Of a DNA stretch of 51,112 nt, positions 24,567-34,494 are shown piece after piece. Every line of letters starts with the position of its first letter. Positions within the stretch are counted from its first letter, which is position 1. The position numbers were made by a program, and so were the translations under genes. Under the pieces are notes generated by a model. The model was not told the origin of the DNA. It worked only from the letters and a program-made list of their open reading frames with translations, and searched no databases. The DNA is from an uncultured Prevotella sp. (lineage in GTDB: Bacteria; Bacteroidota; Bacteroidia; Bacteroidales; Bacteroidaceae): positions 1-51,112 of the forward strand of contig CAKPWR010000011.1 in assembly GCA_934196725.1 (NCBI GenBank), written 5' to 3'.

Positions 24567-27500
24567 ATGAGGCAAAGAAAAATATATTTGTTGTTCTTCT
24601 GGCTGATGGTTTCTACCTTCAGTTACGCTCTTGTCATGCCTTATCTGCAGGATGATCGTACGCAGAGAAGACCACAAAAGACTGTAAATACCCCAGATAA
24701 TCAACAGAAGAAGTCGACCGTAACTGAAGAAAATGATAAGGAAAAGAATAACAAGATGGCTGTTTCTGCCCAACCCTTCAAGGTGGAGGATGACACCATT
24801 CCTGATTCTTTGCTGAATACCCGTTGGAAGATTCAGCTTACCCAACCTTATTCCCTCAGCGATCTCTATCAGAGTCCGCTCGACTTGCAGCGCCCGGACA
24901 ACATGAAGTATGATGTGGTCTATAACGATACGCTCAACCGTTTCGTTATCGGCAATCGTATGGGTAATACCTGGCTCTCAGCTCCTATCATGCTTACTCC
25001 GGAAGAGTATAACTCCTGGACTGAGATGAATGAGAGAAGTGCTTTCTTCCGTAAGAAGAACGATGAGATTTATCAGACCAAGGGTAAGGAGAAGTTTGAC
25101 TTCTCTGATATGCATTTCGATCTGGGACCAGCTGAGAAAATATTTGGTCCTGGTGGTATCCGTGTCAAGACACAGGGTTCTGCCGAGCTGAAACTGGGTA
25201 TGAACAAGAAGAGCATTGATAATCCATCTTTGCCTATCCGCAACCGAAAAACTACGATGATGAACTTCGATGAGAAGATCAATCTCAATGTGAATGGTAA
25301 GGTGGGCGATAAGGTGAATATGAACCTGAATTATAACACAGATGCTACGCTGGATTATGATGCTCAGAACATGAAGCTGAAGTATGATGGTAAGGAAGAC
25401 GAAATCATCAAGCTTGTTGAGGCTGGTAATGTATCTTTTCCTAGCAATTCTTCTCTCATCAAGGGAGCCAGTAGCCTCTTTGGTGTCAGAACCGATATGC
25501 AGTTTGGTAAGTTGAAATTGCAGATGGTGGCTTCGCAGAAGAAGAGTGCATCCAAGAGTGTTTCCAGTAAGGGTGGTGTGCAGTTAACTCCATTTGAAAT
25601 CAATGTTGCTGATTATGAGGAGAATCGCCACTTCTTCCTTTCCAGATATTTTAGAAATCATTATGATGAGTGGATGCAGAAGTTGCCGAATCTTATTACG
25701 AGTGTTACCATCAATCGTGTAGAGATTTGGGTAACCAATAAGACGGGAACTACTGCCAATACCCGAAACATTGTGGCATTGACCGACCTTGGTGAAACTT
25801 CAAAGATCAGCAATCCGATGTGGACGGCAACCGGACAGGTGCCTTCTAACCGAGCCAATACCGAGTATCAGGCAATGACCACCCAGTATGTGGCTGCCAG
25901 AGATATTGACCAGGCTGCTGCTACTTTGGAGGGAGCCGGTCTGGTAGGTGGTGCTGATTTTGAGAAATTGGAGAGTGCCCGCCTTTTGAGTTCTTCTGAG
26001 TATACTGTCAATACAGCCTTGGGTTATGTATCTTTGAAGACGGGTATTCAGACCGACCAGGTATTGGCTGTGGCTTATGAATATACATCGGGTGGCGTAA
26101 CTTATCAGGTGGGTGAGTTTGCTTCTGATATTACTGATACCAAGCAGGCACTTTTTGTCAAAGCACTCAAGAATACCAGCTGTAATCCTCAGCAGGGTAA
26201 CTGGGACCTGATGATGAAGAACGTGTATTATCTTGCTTCTAATATAGAAAAGGAGAAATTCCGTCTTGATGTGAAATACCAGAGCGACACTACGGGTGTC
26301 TATCTGTCTTATATTCCTGAACAGAGAGTAAAGAATACTCCAATCATCCGTGTGCTGGGTGCCGACCGACTTGATAACAACAACAAGGCGCATAGCAATG
26401 GATATTATGACTATGTTGAAGGCTATACTGTGTCTAATGGTCGTGTATTTATTCCGAAAGTAGAACCTTTCGGTAGCTATATGCGTGATTATCTTGTCAA
26501 GAACGGAGTGGCTACGGATGCAGCGGAAAAATATGCTTTTACCGAATTGTATGATAGTACCAAGACCGTTGCCAAACAGATTGCAGAGAAAAATAAGTAT
26601 CTGATGGTGGGCCAGTTTAAAGGTTCATCTGCTAACGTCATCTCCCTTGGTGCCTATAATGTACCACAGGGTTCGGTTGTAGTAACCGCAGGTGGTGTTA
26701 CCCTGACAGAGGGTAGCGACTATTCGGTTGATTACAATGCGGGTGAGGTTACCATTCTCAACCAGAGCATCATCGATGCGGGTACTTCTGTCAATGTATC
26801 CCTGGAAAGTAATACGGATTATGGTCAGACTCGCAAGACCATGTTTGGTGTGAACTGGGAGTATGATTTCTCCAAGAACTTCCAGATGAGTGGTACCCTG
26901 CAGCATCTTTCCGAACAGGCCCTTACAACAAAGGTATCGATGGGTTCTGAACCATTGAAGAACACTCTTTGGGGTGTCAATCTCAATTGGAAGAAGGAGA
27001 GCCAGTGGCTTACCAATGTACTTGACAAGATACCTTTCCTGCATCTTACCCAACCATCGCAAATATCCTTTACCAGTGAGTTTGCCCAGTTGTTGGCTGG
27101 AGAGGCTGGAGGAACTCAGGACAATGCTTCCTATATTGATGATTTCGAAAATACCAAGAACGGCATTGATGTGATGACGCCTACTTCCTGGTTTATTTCC
27201 AGCGTGCCATCGCTCAATTTCAAGGAAGATTATAACGATAAGACCGGACTGACGAGCGGTTTCCACCGTTCCCGTCTGGCTTGGTATTGCATTGACCCTC
27301 TCTTTACCCGTCGAGGCAGTTCCTTGACTCCGGGACATATCAAGAGCGACCTCAAGCAGCTCAGTAATCACTATGTTCGTGAAGTATATGTGAAAGAGTT
27401 GTTCCCATTGCGCCAGCAGAACAGTTACCAGGGAGCCACCAATACTTTGAGCGTGCTCAACCTGGCTTACTATCCGTCAGAGCCGGGTCCTTATAACTTT

Positions 27501-30500
27501 AATGTGGAAGACCTGCAGGCAGATGGTACATTGAAGAATCCACAGCTCAACTGGGGCGGTATGATGCGTAAACTCGATACCAATGATTTCGAACAGGCAA
27601 ACATTGAATATATCGAGTTCTGGTTGCTTGATCCATTCCTCTATACCCGTGAACAGCCGGATGCCAATGAATATGGAGGAGATTTCTATATCAATCTGGG
27701 TGAGGTGAGCGAAGATATCCTGCGGGATGGCAAGAAGTTCTATGAGAGCGGTATGCCAGTTGATGGCAGCAAGAGTTTTACTTATACTCAGTGGGGTAAG
27801 ATTCCTACTCAGAGTACGGTGACCTATGCCTTTGCAACAACCAGTGGCAGTCGTGCCTTGCAGGATGTTGGTTTCAACGGTTTGACCGATGCCGAGGAAC
27901 AGGAATTCTATAAGAGTGCTTACCTCGACCAGATACAGGGAAAGGTGAACCAGGCTGTATTCGACAGCATCTTTGCTGACCCTGCACGTGATGACTATCA
28001 CTATTTCCGTGGCAGTGACTGGGATCAGATGCGTGCTCCTATCTTGCAGCGTTATAAGTATATCAACAACCCTCAGGGCAACTCGCCTGACAGTGATAGC
28101 CGTTCTGAGAGCTATGATACATCTTATAAGTCTACCCCAGATGTGGAAGATATCAACCAGGATTATACGCTGAATGAATATGAGAAGTACTTCCAGTACC
28201 GTGTAAGTATTCGTCCGGAAGATCTTGTTGTGGGTACCAACCATATTGTGGACAAGCGGGAATATTCACAGACATGGCGAGATAATACCAAGTCGTCTGT
28301 TACCTGGTATCAGTTCCGTATTCCAGTAGATGAATTCGAGAGCCGACAAGGTAATATCAATGATTTCTCCAGCATCCGTTTCATGCGTATGTTCCTTACC
28401 GGTTTCAAGAAGCCTATCGTCCTGCGCTTTGGTACGCTCGATCTGGTACGTGGTGAATGGCGTACTTATGATCAGCAGTTGAGTGCTGCATCTGGTGGTA
28501 CCTTGGAGGCTAGTGCTGTGAATCTTGAGGAAAATGCCGAGAAGACTCCGGTCAACTACGTATTGCCTCCTGGCATCAGTCGTGAGCAGGATCCGAGTCA
28601 GCCACAGCTGGTGGAATCCAACGAACAGGCTTTGAGTCTTGTTGTCAAGAACCTGACCAGTGGGGAAGCAAAGGCTGTATACAAGAATACGACTCTCGAT
28701 CTTCGTCAGTATAAGCGTATTCAGATGTTTACCCATGCCAATGCCTTGGAACAGAATACAACAAACCTGAAGGATAGAGAACTGGCTGTCTTTATCCGTC
28801 TGGGTAGTGACTATAAGAATAACTATTATGAATATGAGATTCCACTCACCCTCACGGCTCCTCGCAGCAATTACAATCGTAATGTGCCTGCCGACCGTAA
28901 GCTGGTCTGGCCTGAGGAGAATATGTTTGATGTGGCTCTCAGCATCTTTACCAATCTCAAGAAGGAGCGTAATAAGGCTAAGGCACAAGGCATGGCATCT
29001 TATATGGCACCTTACTCGGCATACGATAGCGAGCACCCTAACAATAAGTTGACCATTGTGGGTAATCCTAGCCTTGGCGAGGTGAAGACCATGATGATTG
29101 GTGTGCGTAATAATTCAGGAGATGTCAAGAGTGGTGAAGTCTGGGTAAATGAACTCCGCCTGAAGGAACATAACAACAAGGGTGGATGGGCTGCCAATGC
29201 CAATCTCAATGTACAGCTGTCTGATTTCGGTAGTGTCAATGCTACGGGAAGATATGTCAGCGAAGGATTTGGAGGTCTGGAAGACGGTGTGGCTAGTAGA
29301 AGTACCGACAACTATGGCACCTATAGTGTGACCACCTCGTTGGAAATGGGTAAGTTCTTCCCAGACAAGGCGAAGGTGAGCATACCTTTATATTATAGTG
29401 TCACCAAGGAGAAGACTTCGCCGAAGTATAATCCGATGGACACGGATATGGAACTGAAGGATGCTCTCGATGCTACAGGCTCGAAGGCTGAGCGCGATTC
29501 TATCGAGAATATTGCTGTAACCAAGGTTACACAAACCAACTTCTCTGTATCTAATGCCCGTGTGGGGATTGCCACCAAGCGCCATCCGATGCCATACGAC
29601 CCTGCCAACTTCTCGTTTACCTATAGTCATGCTCATCAGCATACTACCGGTGAAACTACGGTTCGTGAGCAGCGGGACAACTGGCGAGGTGCATTGGATT
29701 ATTCATGGACTCCGGTATATAAGTCATGGGAACCTTTCAAGAAAATCAAGAACAAGAGCAAGTGGCTCGACATCCTGAAGCGTTTCGGTTTGAACTGGTT
29801 GCCGCAAAATCTCGCTTTCAATACCGAGATGACACATGAAACCTATGAATTGCAGGAGCGTGATATGGAAAGTCTTACCAAGTCGCAGTTGCCTATCACA
29901 TTCAGCGATCAGTTCCTTTGGAACCGTGAATTTGCTCTGCGTTGGGACTTGACCAAGAATCTGCACATGAACTTCCAGAGTGCTACCCATGCACAGGTTG
30001 ATGTGCCTTATCCGGATGTGAATACGGATCTTTATGCTGATCAGTATCATGCCTGGAAGGATTCTGTGTACAGAAGTGCCGTGCTCAATAGTGTCAGAAC
30101 CTGGGGTACACCGCTCGATTATAGTCAGAGTTTTACGGCTTCCTATAAGGTGCCGCTCAACTTGTTGCCTGTCTTCGACTGGGTGAATACCGATGCTTCT
30201 TATAGTTCTAACTATTCTTGGGAGCGAGGCATGGAAGATGAGGATGGCAATTCGTATGGTAATACCATTAATACGCATCGCGAGTTGACACTCAACGGTT
30301 CGTTCAATCTTGTAAAACTCTACAATCATGTGCCTTTCCTCAAGAAGGTAAATGAAAAGTTTGAACGTACGCAGTCTAAGAGTCAGTTGCAGCGCAAGAA
30401 GCAAGAGAAGGAGAAGAAAAAGAAAGATGCCAAAGAGCAGGCTGCTGATCCAAAGAAGGCATTGCCTAAGAACAAGAAGGCATTCGAGAAAGAAATCACG

Positions 30501-32180
30501 CTCTTGCCTGATACTACTCTCAGTATCCGTCATGGCAAGAACAGCAAGCGTCTCATCGTGTCTGCCAAGACTGCTGATGGCAAGTTGTTCCCTATTAAAT
30601 ATAAAAAGGTGGACAATAATCAGATAAAACTCATCTCCAAGGTGGATAGTGCCCAGAAAATCAAAATTTCGGTACTAGCGAAGGAACCGCTGGAAGAAAA
30701 GAGTTGGTATAAGACTTGGCAAACGGTGGCGCGACTGGCGATGATGGTCCGTAATGTCAGCTTCAATTATCGCAGCAGTTATCAGCTCACGTTGCCTGGT
30801 TTTACCCCAAGTATCGGTGATGCCTTCGGACAGAAAAAGGTGGGTTCTATGGCGCCTGGTCTGGATTTTGCCTTTGGTCTGGTGGATGATGACTATATCG
30901 GTAAGGCTAGGGAGAATGACTGGCTGCTCCGCAATGACTCTGTTGCAACACCTGCCACAACTAGCAAGACAGATAACTTGCAATTGCGTATGACGTTGGA
31001 GCCGGTGAAGGACTTGAAGATAGATCTTTCTGCTGTCCGCACCCAGACTACCCAGAAGAGTATTCAATATATGTATGAGGGAACTCCTACTACACAGAGT
31101 GGTTCTTTCCAGATGAGTACCATCTCGCTGAGTACAGCCTTTGAGGGAATGGGTGATGCCAATAGCGGTTATCGCAGCAAGACTTTCGAGAAGTTTGTCA
31201 ATTCCTTGGCGGGTTATCGTGATAGGGTAGAAGCACAATATGCTGGAACCGTTTATCCGGCGGGTTCTGCATTGAGTGGAGGTAAGTTTGACGCATCCCG
31301 TACTCCTGTCAATCAGTATAGTGGTGACGTGATGATTCCGGCTTTCCTCAATGCTTATACTTCGATGGGTGGCAATTCTCTCTCGCTGTTCCCTGCTTTG
31401 AGCAGACTGTTGCCTAACTGGACGGTTCGTTATAGTGGTTTGGGCAAGTTGCCTTGGTTCCGTGATCACTTTAAGAGTGTAAACATCAACCATTCTTACA
31501 AGAGTATCTTTGCGGTAGGCAGTTATAACAGTTACAGCACCTATCAGGAGTATATGAACGGTCTTGGCTTCATCAATGATACTTCTACGGGTAATCCTTC
31601 GCCTAGCAGCATGTTTAACATTTCGCAGGTGAGTATCAATGAGGCATTCTCTCCATTGTTGGGTATGGATGTTACCTTTAACAATAACATGACTCTCAAG
31701 GGTGAGTATCGCCAGACGCGTGTGCTGAATCTCAGTATGACGAGTGTGCAGCTCAATGAGGCGCTCAGTAAAGACTGGGTAATTGGTATGGGTTATCGCA
31801 TCAACAACTTCAGTTTGTTTGATGGTGGAGCTCGCAAGCTGAAAGTTAAGACGGGTGCAGGCAAAAAGAAGGACAATAATAATGCTGTTTCTAACAGTCA
31901 GCAGATGCGTGGAACCAATCACGATCTCAACCTTCGTCTTGATTTCAGTTTCCGTAAGCAGGCTGCTATTGTTCGTGATATTGCTACCATGACAAGTAGT
32001 GCCAGCAGTGGAAATAATGCTTTGAAATTGAGTTTCTCTGCCGATTATACGTTCAGTAAACTCCTTACCATGAGTTTCTATTACGACCGTCAGACCAACA
32101 CCCCGCTCCTGTCGAGCAGCAGTTATCCTACCACAACGCAGGATTTCGGCCTGAGCATCAAGTTCTCGCTGACGAGATAA
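24567..32180 (+). CDS. sprA: T9SS outer-membrane translocon protein SprA
   Basis: Giant outer-membrane beta-barrel that forms the export channel of the type IX secretion system. The 2537-aa protein begins with a hydrophobic signal (LLFFWLMVSTFSYALVMPYL), followed by SprA N-terminal repeats (FGPGGIRVKTQGSAELKLG near residue 190; FEINVADYEENRHFFLSRYF near 340). It continues through very long Asx- and aromatic-rich beta sequence, has a lysine-rich insertion (QRKKQEKEKKKKDAKE near 1945) and ends as a barrel strand (FGLSIKFSLTR). Length is typical (about 2300-2500). It implies a working T9SS, relevant to the sorting-domain protein at 5372-6104. Transcribed with ruvA. Confidence 0.95.
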   Translation: MRQRKIYLLFFWLMVSTFSYALVMPYLQDDRTQRRPQKTVNTPDNQQKKSTVTEENDKEKNNKMAVSAQPFKVEDDTIPDSLLNTRWKIQLTQPYSLSDLYQSPLDLQRPDNMKYDVVYNDTLNRFVIGNRMGNTWLSAPIMLTPEEYNSWTEMNERSAFFRKKNDEIYQTKGKEKFDFSDMHFDLGPAEKIFGPGGIRVKTQGSAELKLGMNKKSIDNPSLPIRNRKTTMMNFDEKINLNVNGKVGDKVNMNLNYNTDATLDYDAQNMKLKYDGKEDEIIKLVEAGNVSFPSNSSLIKGASSLFGVRTDMQFGKLKLQMVASQKKSASKSVSSKGGVQLTPFEINVADYEENRHFFLSRYFRNHYDEWMQKLPNLITSVTINRVEIWVTNKTGTTANTRNIVALTDLGETSKISNPMWTATGQVPSNRANTEYQAMTTQYVAARDIDQAAATLEGAGLVGGADFEKLESARLLSSSEYTVNTALGYVSLKTGIQTDQVLAVAYEYTSGGVTYQVGEFASDITDTKQALFVKALKNTSCNPQQGNWDLMMKNVYYLASNIEKEKFRLDVKYQSDTTGVYLSYIPEQRVKNTPIIRVLGADRLDNNNKAHSNGYYDYVEGYTVSNGRVFIPKVEPFGSYMRDYLVKNGVATDAAEKYAFTELYDSTKTVAKQIAEKNKYLMVGQFKGSSANVISLGAYNVPQGSVVVTAGGVTLTEGSDYSVDYNAGEVTILNQSIIDAGTSVNVSLESNTDYGQTRKTMFGVNWEYDFSKNFQMSGTLQHLSEQALTTKVSMGSEPLKNTLWGVNLNWKKESQWLTNVLDKIPFLHLTQPSQISFTSEFAQLLAGEAGGTQDNASYIDDFENTKNGIDVMTPTSWFISSVPSLNFKEDYNDKTGLTSGFHRSRLAWYCIDPLFTRRGSSLTPGHIKSDLKQLSNHYVREVYVKELFPLRQQNSYQGATNTLSVLNLAYYPSEPGPYNFNVEDLQADGTLKNPQLNWGGMMRKLDTNDFEQANIEYIEFWLLDPFLYTREQPDANEYGGDFYINLGEVSEDILRDGKKFYESGMPVDGSKSFTYTQWGKIPTQSTVTYAFATTSGSRALQDVGFNGLTDAEEQEFYKSAYLDQIQGKVNQAVFDSIFADPARDDYHYFRGSDWDQMRAPILQRYKYINNPQGNSPDSDSRSESYDTSYKSTPDVEDINQDYTLNEYEKYFQYRVSIRPEDLVVGTNHIVDKREYSQTWRDNTKSSVTWYQFRIPVDEFESRQGNINDFSSIRFMRMFLTGFKKPIVLRFGTLDLVRGEWRTYDQQLSAASGGTLEASAVNLEENAEKTPVNYVLPPGISREQDPSQPQLVESNEQALSLVVKNLTSGEAKAVYKNTTLDLRQYKRIQMFTHANALEQNTTNLKDRELAVFIRLGSDYKNNYYEYEIPLTLTAPRSNYNRNVPADRKLVWPEENMFDVALSIFTNLKKERNKAKAQGMASYMAPYSAYDSEHPNNKLTIVGNPSLGEVKTMMIGVRNNSGDVKSGEVWVNELRLKEHNNKGGWAANANLNVQLSDFGSVNATGRYVSEGFGGLEDGVASRSTDNYGTYSVTTSLEMGKFFPDKAKVSIPLYYSVTKEKTSPKYNPMDTDMELKDALDATGSKAERDSIENIAVTKVTQTNFSVSNARVGIATKRHPMPYDPANFSFTYSHAHQHTTGETTVREQRDNWRGALDYSWTPVYKSWEPFKKIKNKSKWLDILKRFGLNWLPQNLAFNTEMTHETYELQERDMESLTKSQLPITFSDQFLWNREFALRWDLTKNLHMNFQSATHAQVDVPYPDVNTDLYADQYHAWKDSVYRSAVLNSVRTWGTPLDYSQSFTASYKVPLNLLPVFDWVNTDASYSSNYSWERGMEDEDGNSYGNTINTHRELTLNGSFNLVKLYNHVPFLKKVNEKFERTQSKSQLQRKKQEKEKKKKDAKEQAADPKKALPKNKKAFEKEITLLPDTTLSIRHGKNSKRLIVSAKTADGKLFPIKYKKVDNNQIKLISKVDSAQKIKISVLAKEPLEEKSWYKTWQTVARLAMMVRNVSFNYRSSYQLTLPGFTPSIGDAFGQKKVGSMAPGLDFAFGLVDDDYIGKARENDWLLRNDSVATPATTSKTDNLQLRMTLEPVKDLKIDLSAVRTQTTQKSIQYMYEGTPTTQSGSFQMSTISLSTAFEGMGDANSGYRSKTFEKFVNSLAGYRDRVEAQYAGTVYPAGSALSGGKFDASRTPVNQYSGDVMIPAFLNAYTSMGGNSLSLFPALSRLLPNWTVRYSGLGKLPWFRDHFKSVNINHSYKSIFAVGSYNSYSTYQEYMNGLGFINDTSTGNPSPSSMFNISQVSINEAFSPLLGMDVTFNNNMTLKGEYRQTRVLNLSMTSVQLNEALSKDWVIGMGYRINNFSLFDGGARKLKVKTGAGKKKDNNNAVSNSQQMRGTNHDLNLRLDFSFRKQAAIVRDIATMTSSASSGNNALKLSFSADYTFSKLLTMSFYYDRQTNTPLLSSSSYPTTTQDFGLSIKFSLTR

Positions 32181-32246
32181 AAAGAAAAATCTTCCGCCCC
32201 AATAGGTAGAAAGAAAAAAATCTCTAATTCTCAAATTCTTGAAAAT

Positions 32247-32285
32247 AAAAAAGCTCGGATGCATCACAAGCATCCGAGCTTTTTT
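32247..32285. terminator. Bidirectional terminator between sprA and nadB
   Basis: AAAAAAGCTCGGATGC, loop ATCACAA, GCATCCGAGCTTTTTT: a perfect stem with A and T runs on both sides, lying between the convergent genes. Confidence 0.9.
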
Positions 32286-32305
32286 AATATTCTGATAATT
32301 CTTGA

Positions 32306-33895
32306 TTACTTCTTGTCGTAAGCATGAACAGGGTAGTCGATGGTGTAGTGAAGACCACGGCTCTCCTTGCGCTCAATAGCCATACGGGTGATGAGATAAC
32401 CTACATTGATCATATTGCGGAGCTCACAGAGATCCTTGCTCACCTTGACACGCTTGAAGAGATTCTCGGTCTCTTCGTAAAGCAGATCGAGGCGGTCCCA
32501 GGCACGCTTCAGACGGAGGTCGCTGCGGACGATGCCTACGTAATTGCTCATGCATTCACCTACCTCCTTGATGCTCTGGGTAATCAAAACCTTCTCCTCG
32601 TTGGTCAGGGTACCCTCGTCGTTCCAGGCAGGAACCTTCTCGTTGAAATCGTATTCATCCACATGCTCCAGACTGTGCTTGGCAGCAGTCTCGGCATAAA
32701 CCACAGCCTCGATGAGAGAGTTGCTGGCAAGGCGGTTGCCACCATGCAGACCGGTGCAGGAGCATTCGCCCAAGGCATAAAGGCGGTTGATGCTTGAACA
32801 ACCGTTCAAATCTACCTTGATACCACCACACATATAGTGAGCGGCAGGACGAACAGGAATATAGTCCTTAGTAATATCAATGCCGATACTGAGACACTTG
32901 GCGTAGATATTTGGGAAGTGATGCTTGGTCTCCTCTGGATTCTTATGAGTAACATCCAGGCATACATGGTCTAAGCCGTGAATCTTCATCTCCTTATCGA
33001 TGGCACGAGCCACGATGTCGCGAGGAGCCAGGCTCAATCGCTTGTCATATTTCTCCATGAAACTCTCGCCGTTAGGCAAACGCAAGATGCCACCGTATCC
33101 ACGCATAGCTTCTGTGATGAGGAAGGCAGGATGGGTTTCTCCTGGATGATAGAGAGCTGTTGGGTGGAACTGTACGAACTCCATATCGGCTACGGTACCC
33201 TTGGCACGGTAAACCATTGCCTCACCATCACCGGTAGCGATGACAGGGTTGGTGGTTGTCTGATAAACTGCGCCACAACCACCGGTACACATTACTGTAA
33301 CCTTGCTCAGATAGGTATCCACCTTCTGGGTTTCAGGATTCAGAACGTAGGCTCCGTAACAGTTAATATAAGGTGTACGGCGGGTAACACGGGCACCCAA
33401 GTGGTGCTGGGTGATGATTTCTACAGCGAAATGATTTTCCTTGATATCAATGTCTGGGCAGTTGCGGACAGCCTCCATCAAGCCGCGCTGGATTTCAGCA
33501 CCCGTATCATCGGCATGATGAAGAATGCGGAACTCGCTATGTCCGCCCTCACGATGGAGATCGAACTTGCCATCCTGCTGCTTGTCGAAGTTGACACCCC
33601 ATTCCACGAGCTCCTTGATCTGCTCTGGCGCCATGGTGACAACCTGCTTCACAGCCTTATAATCGCTGATATAGTCACCAGCAATCATCGTATCTTGTAT
33701 GTGCTTGTCGAAGTTATCCACTTCCAGGTTGGTAACTGACGCAACACCACCTTGTGCAAATGAAGTGTTTGCCTCGTCAAGAGAGGTTTTGCAGATCATG
33801 CACACTTTACCTTTATGCGCTCTGGCTACTTTCAGGGCGTAACTCATACCGGCAACTCCTGAGCCGATAATCAGAAAATCATACTTATAAACCAT
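32306..33895 (-). CDS. nadB: L-aspartate oxidase
   Basis: FAD enzyme that oxidises L-aspartate to iminoaspartate, the first step of de novo NAD synthesis. The 529 aa have the FAD site FLIIGSGVAGMSYALKVA (residues 9-26), ANTSFAQGGVASV, the active-site REGGHSEFRILHHADDTG region, MEFVQFHPTALYHPG (near 240) with the catalytic His, and the C-terminal GGNRLASNSLIEAVVYAE (near 385). The fumarate reductase flavoprotein is the main paralogue, but the HPTALYHPG and GGNRLASNSL motifs and length favour NadB. nadA and nadC are not adjacent here. A TACTTTTG -7 box lies 33 bp upstream. Confidence 0.95.
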   Translation of the reverse strand: MVYKYDFLIIGSGVAGMSYALKVARAHKGKVCMICKTSLDEANTSFAQGGVASVTNLEVDNFDKHIQDTMIAGDYISDYKAVKQVVTMAPEQIKELVEWGVNFDKQQDGKFDLHREGGHSEFRILHHADDTGAEIQRGLMEAVRNCPDIDIKENHFAVEIITQHHLGARVTRRTPYINCYGAYVLNPETQKVDTYLSKVTVMCTGGCGAVYQTTTNPVIATGDGEAMVYRAKGTVADMEFVQFHPTALYHPGETHPAFLITEAMRGYGGILRLPNGESFMEKYDKRLSLAPRDIVARAIDKEMKIHGLDHVCLDVTHKNPEETKHHFPNIYAKCLSIGIDITKDYIPVRPAAHYMCGGIKVDLNGCSSINRLYALGECSCTGLHGGNRLASNSLIEAVVYAETAAKHSLEHVDEYDFNEKVPAWNDEGTLTNEEKVLITQSIKEVGECMSNYVGIVRSDLRLKRAWDRLDLLYEETENLFKRVKVSKDLCELRNMINVGYLITRMAIERKESRGLHYTIDYPVHAYDKK

Positions 33896-33927
33896 GTGAG
33901 TTTATTCTAATAATGCTTAATTGTTTG

Positions 33928-33935
33928 CAAAAGTA
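33928..33935 (-). promoter_or_regulatory. -7 box (TACTTTTG) upstream of nadB
   Basis: Exact match to TAnnTTTG on the minus strand, 33 bp before the ATG. It is back-to-back with the plus-strand box at 33979-33986. Confidence 0.55.
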
Positions 33936-33978
33936 CTAATTTCTCTTTAATAATGAGTAAAAAGAGGCGGATTTTTTG

Positions 33979-33986
33979 TAATTTTG
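33979..33986 (+). promoter_or_regulatory. -7 box (TAATTTTG) upstream of the 34047 gene
   Basis: TAnnTTTG match 61 bp before the start codon of the small membrane protein; probably drives it together with the DD-carboxypeptidase gene. Confidence 0.5.
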
Positions 33987-34046
33987 CACCGAAATTTATG
34001 GTAATATAGTCTTTAAGACTATCAAAATGACAAATATTAACAAGAT

Positions 34047-34466
34047 ATGGCAGATAGAACTTTTCATAAACGCTTTACATTGACTGCCCGTTTGGGTGTG
34101 GCAGTCTTTGCTCTGTTGGCTGGCTATTTCTTCTGGGTGAAGATGGCGATTATCGGCATTTTCCTTGCCATTGTCATCGTGGGCATGATAGAGCGTATTC
34201 TGAATACTACTTATACCTTTAAGAAGGTAAAACCTATCGACCGGGATGATGAGATGGAGTATCTTATCATCAACGAGGGAAGGTTCTCGTCCAACAAGAA
34301 TGTACCGGTTTGCGACATTATCGATGTGCATCCGGTGAAGACTTTTATGGGACTGGACAGGTGTGTAGTGATTGAATATGGTCATAAGAACATGGTGGCC
34401 GTTCAGCCTGATAATGAAGAGGCTTTCGAGAAAGAAATTAAGAAGCGACAAAGAAGTGAAGAGTGA
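34047..34466 (+). CDS. Small membrane protein with PH-like cytoplasmic domain (139 aa)
   Basis: Two close hydrophobic stretches (ARLGVAVFALLAGYFFW and MAIIGIFLAIVIVGMI, residues 14-48) form a hairpin anchor. The rest (YTFKKVKPIDRDDEMEYLII, then VPVCDIIDVHPVKTFMGLDR and VVIEYGHKNMVAVQPDNEE) is beta-rich and ends with a basic helix, as in bacterial PH-domain membrane proteins. No catalytic motif. It ends 28 bp before the DD-carboxypeptidase gene and is probably cotranscribed. The PH-like call is from pattern only. Confidence 0.7.
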   Translation: MADRTFHKRFTLTARLGVAVFALLAGYFFWVKMAIIGIFLAIVIVGMIERILNTTYTFKKVKPIDRDDEMEYLIINEGRFSSNKNVPVCDIIDVHPVKTFMGLDRCVVIEYGHKNMVAVQPDNEEAFEKEIKKRQRSEE

Positions 34467-34494
34467 GGAACGAAGAGTGAAGAATTCAATTGTG

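Noticed and set aside
30675..32273. Long minus-strand frame (532 aa) opposite the sprA 3' end
   Set aside because: Composition (many Ile, Thr, Arg, His) is that of a reverse-complement shadow; it crosses the sprA/nadB terminator and has no domain.
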